64,000 nt of DNA from AV40 sp963817335 (GTDB lineage: Bacteria > Verrucomicrobiota > Verrucomicrobiia > Chthoniobacterales > UBA10450), in NCBI GenBank assembly GCA_963817335.1, contig CAWFNX010000005.1:372001-436000 (forward strand), written 5' to 3'. Of this stretch, positions 9,198 to 17,518 are shown piece by piece. The position numbers and the translations under genes are program-made. How positions within the stretch are numbered: position 1 is the first letter of the stretch; each line of letters opens with the position of its first letter. The notes beneath the pieces are model-generated. The model saw only the letters and a list, made by a program, of their open reading frames with translations. It did no database searches and was not told where the DNA came from.

Positions 9198-10139
9198 ATG
9201 CCGAAGAACCTGCGGTTTTGGACGAATGTCGGGCTCATTGGCCTGGCCCACATCGCGGTGATCTACGGATTGATTCGTTGGAGCCGCGACAGCAAAGACG
9301 AAGGCGCTCAAAGCGTAACTTGGTTGAATGGCGGCGCCGGGGACGGAATGGTGGCCGAGAAAAAGGACCCCCCGATTCGCGAGAAAACCTTGCCACGCCC
9401 GCTTTCAAAAACTGAGAAAGTGCGGGAGGAAGATGAAGATCGGCCGGTTTTAACCTCCGCACCGAGCGAGATTCAATTACCAGCTCCAACGGCCAGGCCT
9501 TCGACGACACCAACCGCGACGCCAAAACCGAAGCCGAGAATAAAAGGCACGCCGAAGCCCACCCCAAAACCAACTCCGAAACCCACGCCAAAGCCGTCGC
9601 CGAAAAAACAGACTGTTGCGAAGGCGAAGCCGCTGCCCAAGGCGAAGCCAAAGCCCGAAGAAAAGGAAGAGCCCCCCAAGAAATCCGAAGTCGCCGATAC
9701 CGAGAAAAAGAAAATTGTTTTGGCGAAAAATGAATTGCCTGAGCCGAAACCTCCCGCTAAGGGACCTCCGGCGACCCAAGCCGGTGCCGGCAAAGGAACA
9801 TCTCCGGGAACCGGTGGCGGCCACGCTGGTGGCAGCGTAAGCCAGTCGCAGTTCGGTTGGTATGGCAGCATGCTGCACGACCGTTTTTACAGTGAATGGG
9901 CCCAACCGACGACGGTCGCGAATGCGGGCGGGAAAAATTCTGTGCTGGTAAAACTTCGAATCGAAAGGGACGGCCGCGTCTCGAGTTTCGAAATTGTTCG
10001 GTCGTCGGGCAATGCCGAGCTGGACGATTCGGTTAAAACGTTGGCGGACAGAGTGAATCACGTCGATCCGCTGCCGGATGGCCTCGGCAAAGGCGATCAC
10101 TACGACGTAAAAATCAACTTCGAGCTGAACTCGGAATAA
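9198..10139 (+). CDS. TonB-like energy transducer with Pro-Lys spacer
   Basis: This 313-residue protein probably links the ExbB/ExbD motor to outer-membrane receptors. One N-terminal helix (about residues 10-26) anchors it. Residues about 95-165 form an extended periplasm-spanning spacer rich in Pro and Lys, including tandem PKPT units, followed by a mixed charged region. After a Gly-rich hinge, the last 90 residues form a TonB/TolA C-terminal domain (VLVKLRIERDGRVSSFEIVRSSG). It lies directly after exbD. No TonB-dependent receptor is visible in the window, so its receptor is elsewhere. A TolA-like role is the alternative. Confidence 0.82.
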   Translation: MPKNLRFWTNVGLIGLAHIAVIYGLIRWSRDSKDEGAQSVTWLNGGAGDGMVAEKKDPPIREKTLPRPLSKTEKVREEDEDRPVLTSAPSEIQLPAPTARPSTTPTATPKPKPRIKGTPKPTPKPTPKPTPKPSPKKQTVAKAKPLPKAKPKPEEKEEPPKKSEVADTEKKKIVLAKNELPEPKPPAKGPPATQAGAGKGTSPGTGGGHAGGSVSQSQFGWYGSMLHDRFYSEWAQPTTVANAGGKNSVLVKLRIERDGRVSSFEIVRSSGNAELDDSVKTLADRVNHVDPLPDGLGKGDHYDVKINFELNSE

Positions 10140-10141
10140 AC

Positions 10142-10200
10142 TGTAGCGGCAGTCTATGACCGTCGCATCATTCTACCGACGCCAATAGAGCATCGCTATA
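10142..10200. repeat. Degenerate palindromic element between convergent genes
   Basis: The left arm TGTAGCGGC and right arm CGCTATA are imperfect reverse complements, with further matching inside (GTCTATGACCGTCG against CGACGCCAATAGAG). It resembles the uvrA copy at 2560. It fills the gap between the convergent tonB-like and ligase genes, and its right arm contains the CTA at 10196-10198 that is the ligase stop codon (TAG on the minus strand). Confidence 0.65.
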
Positions 10201-11221
10201 GAAGCGCTAAAGATCGTCCTTCGCGGCCTTCCACCTGGTCCACGGTGCATTGTCGCGGCAATTTATCTTTTCGCCAACGCACGATCTTTGTTCCATGCCG
10301 AAATCGTCCACCGGTGAAATGATCGTAGGTTACTTCGACGACAATCTTCGGGTCGATTGGTTCCCACTCGCCGCTGCGCTCCGTGCTCCATCGACTCGGA
10401 CCCCCGGGCGCGTTACCGGTAAAGCCAGGCGGCTTGCGCAGCGCTTCAAACTTTTTTGTGAGAGCGCGACGCTCTTCCGTATTAAACGCCGAGGTAAAGC
10501 CGACGTGGTCTAGCAATCCGTTCTTATCGTAAAGACCGAGCAGCAAGGAACCCAAAATCTTTGCGCCGCTCGCGTAGCGAAATCCGCCCACCACGCAATC
10601 GGCAGTTCGGATCTGTTTGATTTTCACGACCGCGGTCCGTTCGCCTGACGCGTACGGCATATCGATGCGCTTCGCGATGACCCCGTCAAGATCGCCGCCG
10701 GCTTTTTGGAACCACTTCTTCGCTTGTTTAAGATCTGTGGTGGCTGGTGAAAGGCGAGCCGCGCCTTTCGATTTGAAATTTGCGCGAGCGAATTTCTCCA
10801 GCGCTTTTCGGCGGTCCCGCAATGGCTTCTTCAACAGCGAGTGCCGATCGTAACCCAGAAGATCGAACACGATGAAAATCGCCGGGTGTTCCTTGGCAAG
10901 CTTCGCCACCCGGCTGGCCGCCGGATGCAATCGTAACTGGAGCTCATCGAACGAGAGCGCGCCCTTAACTGGAATGGCGAGCTCGCCGTCGAGAACAAAG
11001 CCTTTCGACGGCAATTTTCGAACTGCTTCGACGACATCAGGGAAATAGCGGGCCAGTGGCTGGCCCGATTTTGATTGCAGATAGACGTTATCGCCGTCGC
11101 GAAAGGCGATGCATCGAAATCCGTCCCACTTCGGTTCGTATTGCCAGTCGTCGCCATTAGGAATTTCGTCTGCCGACCGGGATTCCATCGGCGGCAACGG
11201 CGGCTTTATGATGAAGGGCAT
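10196..11221 (-). CDS. ATP-dependent DNA ligase (LigC/LigD ligase-domain type)
   Basis: This enzyme seals DNA nicks through an AMP-lysine intermediate. The 341-residue protein is a stand-alone ligase with no polymerase or nuclease domain. Motif I is EPKWDGFR with the adenylated Lys at residue 31. Further motifs are VLDGELAIP, FIVFDLLG, DGVIAKR (motif IV) and VKIKQIR (motif V), followed by an OB-fold with ITYDHFTGG-like sequence near the end. LigD/LigC-type enzymes act in end joining or repair in known bacteria, but no Ku gene is nearby. The ATG overlaps the end of the upstream conserved gene by 16 bases, so the two are co-transcribed. The stop codon lies in a palindromic element. Confidence 0.9.
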   Translation of the reverse strand: MPFIIKPPLPPMESRSADEIPNGDDWQYEPKWDGFRCIAFRDGDNVYLQSKSGQPLARYFPDVVEAVRKLPSKGFVLDGELAIPVKGALSFDELQLRLHPAASRVAKLAKEHPAIFIVFDLLGYDRHSLLKKPLRDRRKALEKFARANFKSKGAARLSPATTDLKQAKKWFQKAGGDLDGVIAKRIDMPYASGERTAVVKIKQIRTADCVVGGFRYASGAKILGSLLLGLYDKNGLLDHVGFTSAFNTEERRALTKKFEALRKPPGFTGNAPGGPSRWSTERSGEWEPIDPKIVVEVTYDHFTGGRFRHGTKIVRWRKDKLPRQCTVDQVEGREGRSLALL

Positions 11222-11865
11222 CCTTTAGGATATCGCCGCGGAGCGAGCTTCGGCGGGCGTTTTCCGTTTAAAACCGCGCCCGCGACAGAAATGTATCGAA
11301 GCTCGATCCCATCGGCAGCGCAACGCAACATCAAACCACCGCGACTCATATCCCCGCGACCGACAAAATCAGCTGGAAAACGCAAACGCTCGCTAAAATG
11401 TCTTAGAAAAACATCGACGTATTTCCCGGTCGCAATGCTGCCGAGCAAAACAATGTCGCAAGCGGCAGGAAGTTTTCGCGCCAGGAGGCGAACCGATTTT
11501 TCCAACGGCTTGCGATAACGCGGGTCCTCTTCGTCGATGTTAACCGCAGCAAATTCGCGCAGGTCTGAAAGCGTGATGATTGATCTTGCATCGACCAGAC
11601 CAAGGGTGGGCGTGATCACGAAAACGCCACAACTTTCGTCATTCGAGCGCGCAAACGCGTTCGCGTAAGCAATCTTCCCGCGAAAATACAAGCCACTCAG
11701 AAAGGTAAAAACCTCGGCGATGGTAGCTCCCTGTTTGCTCCGCAGTTTCTTCGCCAGTTCGAATTGGGCTCGCTCGCTCAGGATCATTTGGGCTCTTCGA
11801 CCGCCGGCATAGGCTGGCGAAAGCAAAAAGATCCGGTTCGGAAGCAGGACGATCTTACCAGGCAT
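11206..11865 (-). CDS. Conserved protein of unknown function upstream of DNA ligase
   Basis: I do not recognise a named family. The 219-residue product (from ATG at 11865) is soluble, with no signal peptide or membrane helix. A stretch ending in DIVLLGSIATGKYVD and then FPADFVGRGDMSRGGLMLR looks like a conserved enzymatic core, and GSIATGKY recalls nucleotide- or phosphate-binding loops without matching Walker A. An upstream in-frame start at 11994 would run into the hxlR gene; the ATG at 11865 leaves a 47-base gap and gives a more sensible N-terminus (MPGKIVLLP). The gene overlaps the ligase start by 16 bases, which suggests a linked role in repair. That link is inference from position. Confidence 0.7.
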   Translation of the reverse strand: MPGKIVLLPNRIFLLSPAYAGGRRAQMILSERAQFELAKKLRSKQGATIAEVFTFLSGLYFRGKIAYANAFARSNDESCGVFVITPTLGLVDARSIITLSDLREFAAVNIDEEDPRYRKPLEKSVRLLARKLPAACDIVLLGSIATGKYVDVFLRHFSERLRFPADFVGRGDMSRGGLMLRCAADGIELRYISVAGAVLNGKRPPKLAPRRYPKGCPSS

Positions 11866-11912
11866 GGAACAGGTAATTTGCGAACGAACGATCCCGCGGC
11901 AATCGGCGTCGA

Positions 11913-12278
11913 TTAAATTGGGGCGGCTGATTTTGCCCTGGCCCGGGCGCGATTGGCCTGAAGTTCGGCGAGATGCTTTTCGGACCAGCGACAAAGTCCG
12001 CGCAGCGGCTCAATCAAAGTTCGCCCGAGACGAGAAAGCGAATACTCCACTCGGGGCGGAACCACCGGGTAAACTTTTCGATCGACCAAACCGTCCCGTT
12101 CCAGGCTGCGCAGGGTCTGGGTCAACATTTTCTGGGAGATTCCGCCAATCTCTCGATGAAGTTCCGCGTAGCGCATCGTTTTTTTGGACAAGAGTTGGAT
12201 AACAAGCGCAGTCCATTTGTCCGCGATCCGATCGAGGACGAGCCGGGACGGACACTGGGAATCCATGACTGAGGCCAT
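11913..12278 (-). CDS. HxlR-family winged-helix transcriptional regulator
   Basis: The 121-residue protein is a MarR-like winged-helix DNA-binding regulator. The HxlR hallmarks are present: an N-terminal Cys-Pro (residues 8-9) before a helix ending DKWTALVIQLL, the recognition region RYAELHREIGGISQKMLTQTLRSLERDGLV, and the wing VEYSLSRLGRTL. The N-terminal Cys is the redox or electrophile sensor in several family members. It is transcribed away from the HtrA-like gene at 12396, and a near-perfect inverted repeat at 12325-12346 lies in the shared intergenic region. It may regulate itself, the divergent protease or both. The effector is unknown. Confidence 0.9.
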   Translation of the reverse strand: MASVMDSQCPSRLVLDRIADKWTALVIQLLSKKTMRYAELHREIGGISQKMLTQTLRSLERDGLVDRKVYPVVPPRVEYSLSRLGRTLIEPLRGLCRWSEKHLAELQANRARARAKSAAPI

Positions 12279-12324
12279 GCGCTCTTGTAACCGGCGATCG
12301 GTCTACGTGCAAGCTCGCATGTAG

Positions 12325-12346
12325 TATGTACAGAAGACTGTATATG
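12325..12346. promoter_or_regulatory. Candidate HxlR operator
   Basis: A dyad TATGTACAG-AAGA-CTGTATATG lies between the divergent hxlR and htrA-like genes. Inner arms ACAG/CTGT match perfectly and the AT-rich outer arms match at most positions. Its size and position fit a dimeric winged-helix regulator. Assignment to the adjacent HxlR protein is inference from location. Confidence 0.5.
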
Positions 12347-12395
12347 CGTTTCCGAGGTGTAGTTGACGAAATGGGCGCGCCTCCGAGATTTAAGT

Positions 12396-13427
12396 ATGTC
12401 TTTAGAATTACTTTTAAACGATGCAAACCCGGACAAGGCAACGCCTCCCGGCGAGGCAACGGTAAGGCCAGATGATTCTTTGTTGCTGGACGAATATTCT
12501 CGGACGGTTGTGGCCGCGGTTGATCGGGTTGCGCCTGCGGTTGTGAACATCGATATCAAACATCAACTCAATAGCCGGCGCGGGCCGCGCGAAGTCGGCG
12601 GAAGTGGTTCGGGATTCGTCATCGCACCTGACGGATTTATTTTGACCAACAGCCACGTTGTTCATGAAGCGACCGCGGTGGTAGTGAATCTGTCCGACGG
12701 TCGCGAATATCCTGCGCAATTGGTCGGTGACGATCCCGACACTGATCTCGCGGTGATTCGGATCGACGCGCCTAATCTGGCGCATGTTCGATTGGCTGAG
12801 TCGGAAAGCTTGCGGGTGGGACAAATCGTCATTGCCATTGGAAACCCGTTTGGCTTTCAGGCGAGTGTGACCGCGGGCGTGATCAGCGCGCTCGGGCGCT
12901 CGATGCACGCGCAATCTGGCCGGCTGATCGACAACATCATTCAAACGGATGCGGCGCTGAATCCCGGAAATTCGGGCGGTCCACTAGTGAACTCCGCCGG
13001 GGAAGTGATTGGAGTGAACACGGCCATGATTCGGCCGGCCCAGGGGATTTGTTTCGCAATTGCGAGCAACACTGCGCGATTTGTGGCGGGCTGGTTGATC
13101 AAGGACGGAAAAATACGCCGCAGCTACATCGGCGTGGCCGGACAAAATATTCCGGTCCATCGCCGGGTGGTTCGTTTCTACAATCTGCCGCTCGAAACGG
13201 CGGTGCTGATAGCGTCGGTCGAAAAAGAAAGTCCTGCCGCGAAATCGGGTCTGCGCGAAGGCGATTTGATTGTCGCATTTGATGGCGAACCGATCGGCAG
13301 CATCCACGAATTGCATAAACGACTCATGGCGGAGCAGATTGGGGTGGAATCGAAGATCGCAATCATTCGACACACCGAAAAACTGGAATTGCCGATCATG
13401 CCGGAAGAGTCGCGGTCGCGCGAATAA
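12396..13427 (+). CDS. HtrA/DegP-like S1C serine protease with PDZ domain
   Basis: This 343-residue protein is a trypsin-fold quality-control protease. The catalytic triad is complete: His87 in TNSHVV, Asp117 in DTDLAV and Ser193 in GNSGGP. One PDZ domain follows (about 245-335, with AVLIASVEKESPAAKSGLREGD). Unlike DegP or DegS there is no signal peptide or membrane helix from the ATG at 12396, nor from the TTG at 12363. It is therefore predicted to be cytoplasmic or exported by an unrecognised route. It is divergent from hxlR and shares the promoter region with the candidate operator. Confidence 0.88.
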   Translation: MSLELLLNDANPDKATPPGEATVRPDDSLLLDEYSRTVVAAVDRVAPAVVNIDIKHQLNSRRGPREVGGSGSGFVIAPDGFILTNSHVVHEATAVVVNLSDGREYPAQLVGDDPDTDLAVIRIDAPNLAHVRLAESESLRVGQIVIAIGNPFGFQASVTAGVISALGRSMHAQSGRLIDNIIQTDAALNPGNSGGPLVNSAGEVIGVNTAMIRPAQGICFAIASNTARFVAGWLIKDGKIRRSYIGVAGQNIPVHRRVVRFYNLPLETAVLIASVEKESPAAKSGLREGDLIVAFDGEPIGSIHELHKRLMAEQIGVESKIAIIRHTEKLELPIMPEESRSRE

Positions 13428-13430
13428 TCG

Positions 13431-13495
13431 CGGTGATCGCAGGGTCTCGCCTGCAAATCTAAATTTTCTCGCAGCCGGCACGGCCGCCTCTACAG
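13431..13495. repeat. Two-hairpin palindromic element between htrA-like gene and purD
   Basis: This is a diverged intergenic copy of the element found in frame in uvrA at 3926. It has GCAGG...CCTGC and GCAGCCG-GCA-CGGCCGC hairpins, a 20-base AT-rich middle, and the right end CTACAG. It lies just upstream of the purD ribosome binding site (AAGGA before 13506). Confidence 0.65.
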
Positions 13496-13505
13496 TGAAA
13501 AAGGA

Positions 13506-14777
13506 ATGAAAATTCTTGTGATCGGGAGCGGCGGCCGGGAACACGCGCTGGTTTGGAAATTGAAACAATCTCCGACGGTCGATCACATTTTTTGCGCGCC
13601 CGGGAACGCGGGAACGGCGGCAATCGCCCAGAACGTGGCAATTCCGGCGACCGATCTCAGTCAATTGCGCAGCTTCGCCAAAGAAAACACGGTCGGTCTT
13701 ACCGTCGTTGGCCCCGACGATCCGCTGGCGATGGGAATTGTCGATCTCTTTAACGCCGACCGGTTGCGCGTTTTCGGGCCCACAAAATCAGCGGCGCGCC
13801 TGGAGTCATCGAAGATTTTTGCCAAGGAATTGATGCGCGCACAGAAAGTGCCGACGGCCGAAGCTCAAACATTTTCCGAAAGCCAGGAAGCCCTCGAATA
13901 TTGCGCGCAACGGAAATTCCCGGTTGTGATCAAGGCCGATGGGCTGGCCCTCGGCAAAGGTGTAATCATCGCGTCCGATCAAGCGGAAGCGAAGACGGCG
14001 ATTGAAGCGATGATGAATGAAGCGCGTTTCGGCGACGCCGGGCGGCGGATTGTAATCGAAGAATTTCTTCGCGGCACCGAATGTTCGCTTCATGCGCTGG
14101 TGGACGGGAAGGATTATCGGCTGCTTGAGTCTGCCCGGGACCACAAACGCGCGTTCGATGGCGACCAGGGCCCGAATACCGGCGGCATGGGCGCCTTCAG
14201 CCCGGCGAACAACTGGAATCGGCAGTTGCAGACGACATTCGAGACGAAAGTGATGCAACCTCTTCTGGATGGCTTGCGCAGAGAAGGCATTGTCTATCGC
14301 GGCCTGTTGTATCCGGGATTGATGATCACCGAGGACGGTCCGCGGGTGCTCGAGTTCAACTGCCGGTTCGGCGATCCGGAGACGCAAGCGTTGCTCCCTC
14401 GAATGAAATCCGACTTGGTGTCGCTGTTGGAAGCGACAATCGATGGCAAGATCGACAATCACGCGATCGAATGGGACGAACGCGCGTCGGTAACAGTCGT
14501 CCTCGCGTCGGCTGGTTATCCCGGAAAATATGAGACCGGGAAAAAGATTTCAGGTCTTGGCGAGGCGGCCAAACTCGATGGAGTCCAAATTTTTCACGCC
14601 GGAACAAAAAGCGAGCACGGTGAAGTGGTGACGGCCGGGGGCAGGGTTTTGGCAGTCACCGCATTGGGCGCCACCATTACAGAGGCGCGCGAGCGCGCTT
14701 ACGAAGCAGCATCACTTATCGGTTTCGACGGATGCCACTATCGTCGCGATATTGCTCTGAGCGCGGCGACAGGCTAA
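13506..14777 (+). CDS. purD: Phosphoribosylamine-glycine ligase (GAR synthetase)
   Basis: PurD joins glycine to 5-phosphoribosylamine with ATP in step two of purine synthesis. The 423 residues match the family length. The N-terminal nucleotide-fold motif GSGGREHAL, the ATP-grasp segment PVVIKADGLALGKGV, the GPNTGGMGAFSP loop and the metal-ligand region EFNCRFGDPETQ are all present. An AAGGA ribosome binding site precedes the ATG. purC lies elsewhere in the window (27449), so purine genes are scattered rather than in one operon. The end overlaps the upstream part of the next frame but not the start chosen for it. Confidence 0.97.
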   Translation: MKILVIGSGGREHALVWKLKQSPTVDHIFCAPGNAGTAAIAQNVAIPATDLSQLRSFAKENTVGLTVVGPDDPLAMGIVDLFNADRLRVFGPTKSAARLESSKIFAKELMRAQKVPTAEAQTFSESQEALEYCAQRKFPVVIKADGLALGKGVIIASDQAEAKTAIEAMMNEARFGDAGRRIVIEEFLRGTECSLHALVDGKDYRLLESARDHKRAFDGDQGPNTGGMGAFSPANNWNRQLQTTFETKVMQPLLDGLRREGIVYRGLLYPGLMITEDGPRVLEFNCRFGDPETQALLPRMKSDLVSLLEATIDGKIDNHAIEWDERASVTVVLASAGYPGKYETGKKISGLGEAAKLDGVQIFHAGTKSEHGEVVTAGGRVLAVTALGATITEARERAYEAASLIGFDGCHYRRDIALSAATG

Positions 14778-14788
14778 ACAGTGAAGCG

Positions 14789-15904
14789 ATGTTTAACCGA
14801 GCCGGGCTAACCGCGATCTCAATAGCGTTGGCAATACACGTTTACGGCCAGAATCCGGTGCCGTCTTCGGCGCCGACAACCAGCAGTCCCTTAACGGCCG
14901 CGAAATCTCCCGCATCGTCGCCGTCGCCGTCGCCAACAACCGAGCAAATCATCAATTCGTTAGGCGAGGCGGATCTGCAAGCCGCGCTTTCTCTCTTGAA
15001 AGCCAATTTTGCCAGTCCCGATGCAATCACCGACGCCGAATTGAATCGCGCTACGCTGACAGGATTGCTGGTTCGAATGCCCGGGGGATTAATGCTTCTG
15101 GCGAATCGCGAAGGCACGACGGCGGAGAACGCCGGTCCGTTTTACAGTGAGATTTTTGAAGGCCATCTCGGCTATTTGCGGCTCGGCGACCTAAACGCGG
15201 CAAACCTTAAGGAGCTCGATAAGAAATTACAGGAGTTCGGCCCAAAGAAGATCGATGCGGCGATCATCGATCTTCGGGCAAGCAGCACCGGCGATTTCGC
15301 GAGCGCCGCTGAGTTTGCCAAACGATTTTGCCCCAAAGGCAAACCGCTTTTCAGCGTGCGCAAACCGGGTGCGCGTCAAGACCGGCAATTTACTTCGGAC
15401 CGGGACCCCGCTTTTCAAGGGTTGATTGTTGTTCTGGTCGATAGCGCTACGTCAGGCGGCGCCGAAGCGCTCGCTGCGACCCTCAAACTTTACGACAAAG
15501 CGTTGATCATCGGACAATCGACGGCGGGTCGAGCGGTCGAATATTCAGACCAGCCGTTACCTAGCGGCAAAATTCTCCGCGTCGCGTCCGCCGAAGCAGT
15601 CCTGCCCGACGGTCAACCGGTGTTTCCCGTAGGAGTAAAACCGGATTTGCCGGTCGAAATGCCGGAGACAGAGAAACGACAAGTGTTCCGCCAAAGCGCC
15701 GAAAAAGGAATGGGCCCGTTTGTCTACGAAACCGATCGACCGCACTTGAACGAAGCCGCGCTCATGGCCGGAACCAATCCCGAACTGGACATTCCAGACG
15801 CGCAACGCCGCCTGCGATCGCGCTCGGGACAACCGTTACGCGATCCGGTTTTGCAGCGTGCTCTCGATGTCGTCACCTCGCTCGAGATTTATCAGAAGCA
15901 CTGA
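14789..15904 (+). CDS. Secreted S41-like (C-terminal processing) peptidase homologue
   Basis: The 371-residue product starts with a signal peptide (MFNRAGLTAISIALAIHVYG), followed by a Pro/Ser-rich linker and an S41-type core from about residue 110. The nucleophile region is present as DSATSGGAEAL. The position where active CTP enzymes have the catalytic Lys (GKG) reads STAGRAVEY, with Arg instead, and no PDZ domain is visible. It may be a catalytically altered or non-proteolytic relative. The ATG at 14789 was chosen because it gives a clean signal peptide; an upstream start at 14732 overlaps purD. The rnc start follows one base after the stop, so they are probably co-transcribed. Confidence 0.75.
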   Translation: MFNRAGLTAISIALAIHVYGQNPVPSSAPTTSSPLTAAKSPASSPSPSPTTEQIINSLGEADLQAALSLLKANFASPDAITDAELNRATLTGLLVRMPGGLMLLANREGTTAENAGPFYSEIFEGHLGYLRLGDLNAANLKELDKKLQEFGPKKIDAAIIDLRASSTGDFASAAEFAKRFCPKGKPLFSVRKPGARQDRQFTSDRDPAFQGLIVVLVDSATSGGAEALAATLKLYDKALIIGQSTAGRAVEYSDQPLPSGKILRVASAEAVLPDGQPVFPVGVKPDLPVEMPETEKRQVFRQSAEKGMGPFVYETDRPHLNEAALMAGTNPELDIPDAQRRLRSRSGQPLRDPVLQRALDVVTSLEIYQKH

Positions 15905-15905
15905 C

Positions 15906-16619
15906 GTGCATCCACTGGAAGAAAGAATCGGTTACAAGTTCCGCAATCCGCTGTTGCTGGCCGAGGCCCTGACTCATCCCAGCCTTGGTCACGAGACTCA
16001 GCAACGCCATTTCGATAATCAACGTCTCGAGTTTTTAGGCGACGCCATCCTACAACTCGTGATCACGGAATATCTTTTTGGTCACTTCAAGGATCAACCC
16101 GAAGGGCAGCTGACAAAATTGCGTTCGCGTCTTGTCTCACGAGATGCATTGAAGACCCACGCGGTGAATATCGAGCTCGGCCAGTTCCTGTTGATGGGAC
16201 GCGGTGAGGAAGCATCAGGAGGTCGAGCGCGGACGTCTACTGTAGCCGACGCCTTCGAAGCATTGATCGGCGCCGTTTATCTCGATGGCGGCCTGGAGGC
16301 AACGAGAAAATTCATTTTGATGCAGGCGAAAGCGGACCTGGCCCAGCTGGCCGAGGAACCCGTTGATATTAATCCCAAAGGAAATCTGCAGGAATTGTTG
16401 CAAAGCATTTCACCGAAGAGCCCGGTTTACGAAGTTCTTTCCCAGACGGGACCCGAACACGACAAACGATTTGTCGTGCAGGCAGTCTGGGAGGGGATCG
16501 TGCTGGGGAAAGGCCGCGGCCGCAGCAAAAAACAGGCGGAAACTGCCGCGGCTGAAGAAGCGATGCAGCTAAAGCGCTGGAAGAAACTGAAACGTCCCGG
16601 CAAGAAGAAGAAAGCGTAG
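15906..16619 (+). CDS. rnc: Ribonuclease III
   Basis: RNase III cleaves double-stranded RNA in rRNA and mRNA processing. The 237-residue protein has the catalytic domain with the signature RLEFLGDAILQL, a second acidic site in VADAFEALIGAVYLDGG, and a C-terminal double-stranded RNA-binding domain (from about residue 160) ending in a Lys-rich tail. A GTG at 15906, one base after the preceding stop, gives the family N-terminus (HPLEERIGYKF); earlier ATGs would overlap the upstream gene by about 45 bases. The TAG stop (16617-16619) is part of the arm of a palindromic element shared with convergent thiD. Confidence 0.95.
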   Translation: MHPLEERIGYKFRNPLLLAEALTHPSLGHETQQRHFDNQRLEFLGDAILQLVITEYLFGHFKDQPEGQLTKLRSRLVSRDALKTHAVNIELGQFLLMGRGEEASGGRARTSTVADAFEALIGAVYLDGGLEATRKFILMQAKADLAQLAEEPVDINPKGNLQELLQSISPKSPVYEVLSQTGPEHDKRFVVQAVWEGIVLGKGRGRSKKQAETAAAEEAMQLKRWKKLKRPGKKKKA

Positions 16620-16674
16620 CCACGCGCCTGTGGCGCGTCCGGGCGGAACAAACGGCGCACAGCGCCGTGGCTAC
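16616..16674. repeat. Two-hairpin palindromic element shared by rnc and thiD ends
   Basis: GTAGCCACG (16616-16624) pairs perfectly with CGTGGCTAC (16666-16674). Inside are hairpins ACGCGCC-TGT-GGCGCGT and CGGCGC-ACA-GCGCCG, both with 3-nt loops. The left arm supplies the TAG stop of rnc and the right arm supplies the TAG stop of convergent thiD (CTA at 16671-16673). It may also serve as a bidirectional RNA 3'-end structure; there is no T-run. Confidence 0.85.
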
Positions 16675-17459
16675 ACAGAATGGCGCAACGCATCCACGTT
16701 GCCTGACGGTCCGCTCCAACGCAGCCGTCTGGAAATACATTTCGTCACAAATTCTTTCGCTCGGGCGATCGCGTCGGCTAAAGGCGCGCCTTTGGCAAGC
16801 CCGCCTGTAATTGCCGCCGAATAGGTGCAACCCGTCCCGTGAGTTGCTACATCGCGAACAAACGGCGCCGAGAATTCAATCACGCGCCCATCGGCAAACA
16901 AAAGATCGATTGCGTTGTCGCCTTCCAAATGTCCGCCCTTCAGCAGAACTGCCGCCTTGAACTTTTCTTTTAATTCTTTGCCAGCGCGCTCCATCGAAGC
17001 GCGGTCGGCAACCTTTCGGCCGAGCAACTGCGATGCCTCATCCAGATTTGGGGTGATCAGCGAGGCAAGCGGAAACAGTTTTTTTTCGTAAGCTTCAATG
17101 GCGCCGCGTTCCAAAAGTGGATCGCCACCGGTCGCGGTAATCACCGGATCGACGACAACTGGACCGCGGTACTCAAGATCGATGATCGATTGGGCCACCG
17201 CGGTAATGGTCGCTGCCGAACAGAGCAAGCCGGTCTTCATCGCGGCGATCGGAAAATGTTTTGCCAAGACTTCGATCTGCGCGCGAACCATTTCCGGACT
17301 GATCGGTTCCAGCCGCGAAACTTTCCCGGGAGTTTCGGCGACGACGCAGGTCACCGCGCTCAACCCGTAAACATCAAGCGCGCTGAATGTTTTCAGGTCG
17401 GCCTGGAGTCCGGCGCCGGCACTGCTATCCGAACCGGCAATGGTGAGCGCGACTGGGAT
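16671..17459 (-). CDS. thiD: Hydroxymethylpyrimidine/phosphomethylpyrimidine kinase
   Basis: ThiD phosphorylates HMP and HMP-P in thiamine pyrophosphate synthesis. The frame contains the family N-terminus VALTIAGSDSSAGAGLQAD, then VVDPVITATGG, TPNLDEA and the catalytic HGTGCTYSAA. No ATG, GTG or TTG lies in frame upstream of this N-terminus before a stop; the first usual start (TTG at 17363) would delete about 30 conserved residues including the substrate-binding GSDSSAGAG. A non-canonical ATC at 17457-17459 is proposed as the earliest plausible start, but a sequence error near 17460 is also possible. The C-terminal ten or so residues derive from sequence beside the palindromic element. No other thi genes are nearby. 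Confidence 0.85.
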   Translation of the reverse strand: MPVALTIAGSDSSAGAGLQADLKTFSALDVYGLSAVTCVVAETPGKVSRLEPISPEMVRAQIEVLAKHFPIAAMKTGLLCSAATITAVAQSIIDLEYRGPVVVDPVITATGGDPLLERGAIEAYEKKLFPLASLITPNLDEASQLLGRKVADRASMERAGKELKEKFKAAVLLKGGHLEGDNAIDLLFADGRVIEFSAPFVRDVATHGTGCTYSAAITGGLAKGAPLADAIARAKEFVTKCISRRLRWSGPSGNVDALRHSV

Positions 17460-17518
17460 GTTTGAGGTTTGAGTTTTGATGCTTGATTTAGTTGTCCACT
17501 AACCTGCGTGGTTTGTTT

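Noticed and set aside
10196..11221. Full LigD with polymerase and nuclease domains
   Set aside because: Only the ligase and OB-fold domains are present, and no Ku gene is adjacent.
15858..15905. Upstream ATG start for rnc
   Set aside because: It would overlap the preceding gene by about 45 bases and adds residues not found in RNase III; GTG at 15906 fits the family N-terminus.
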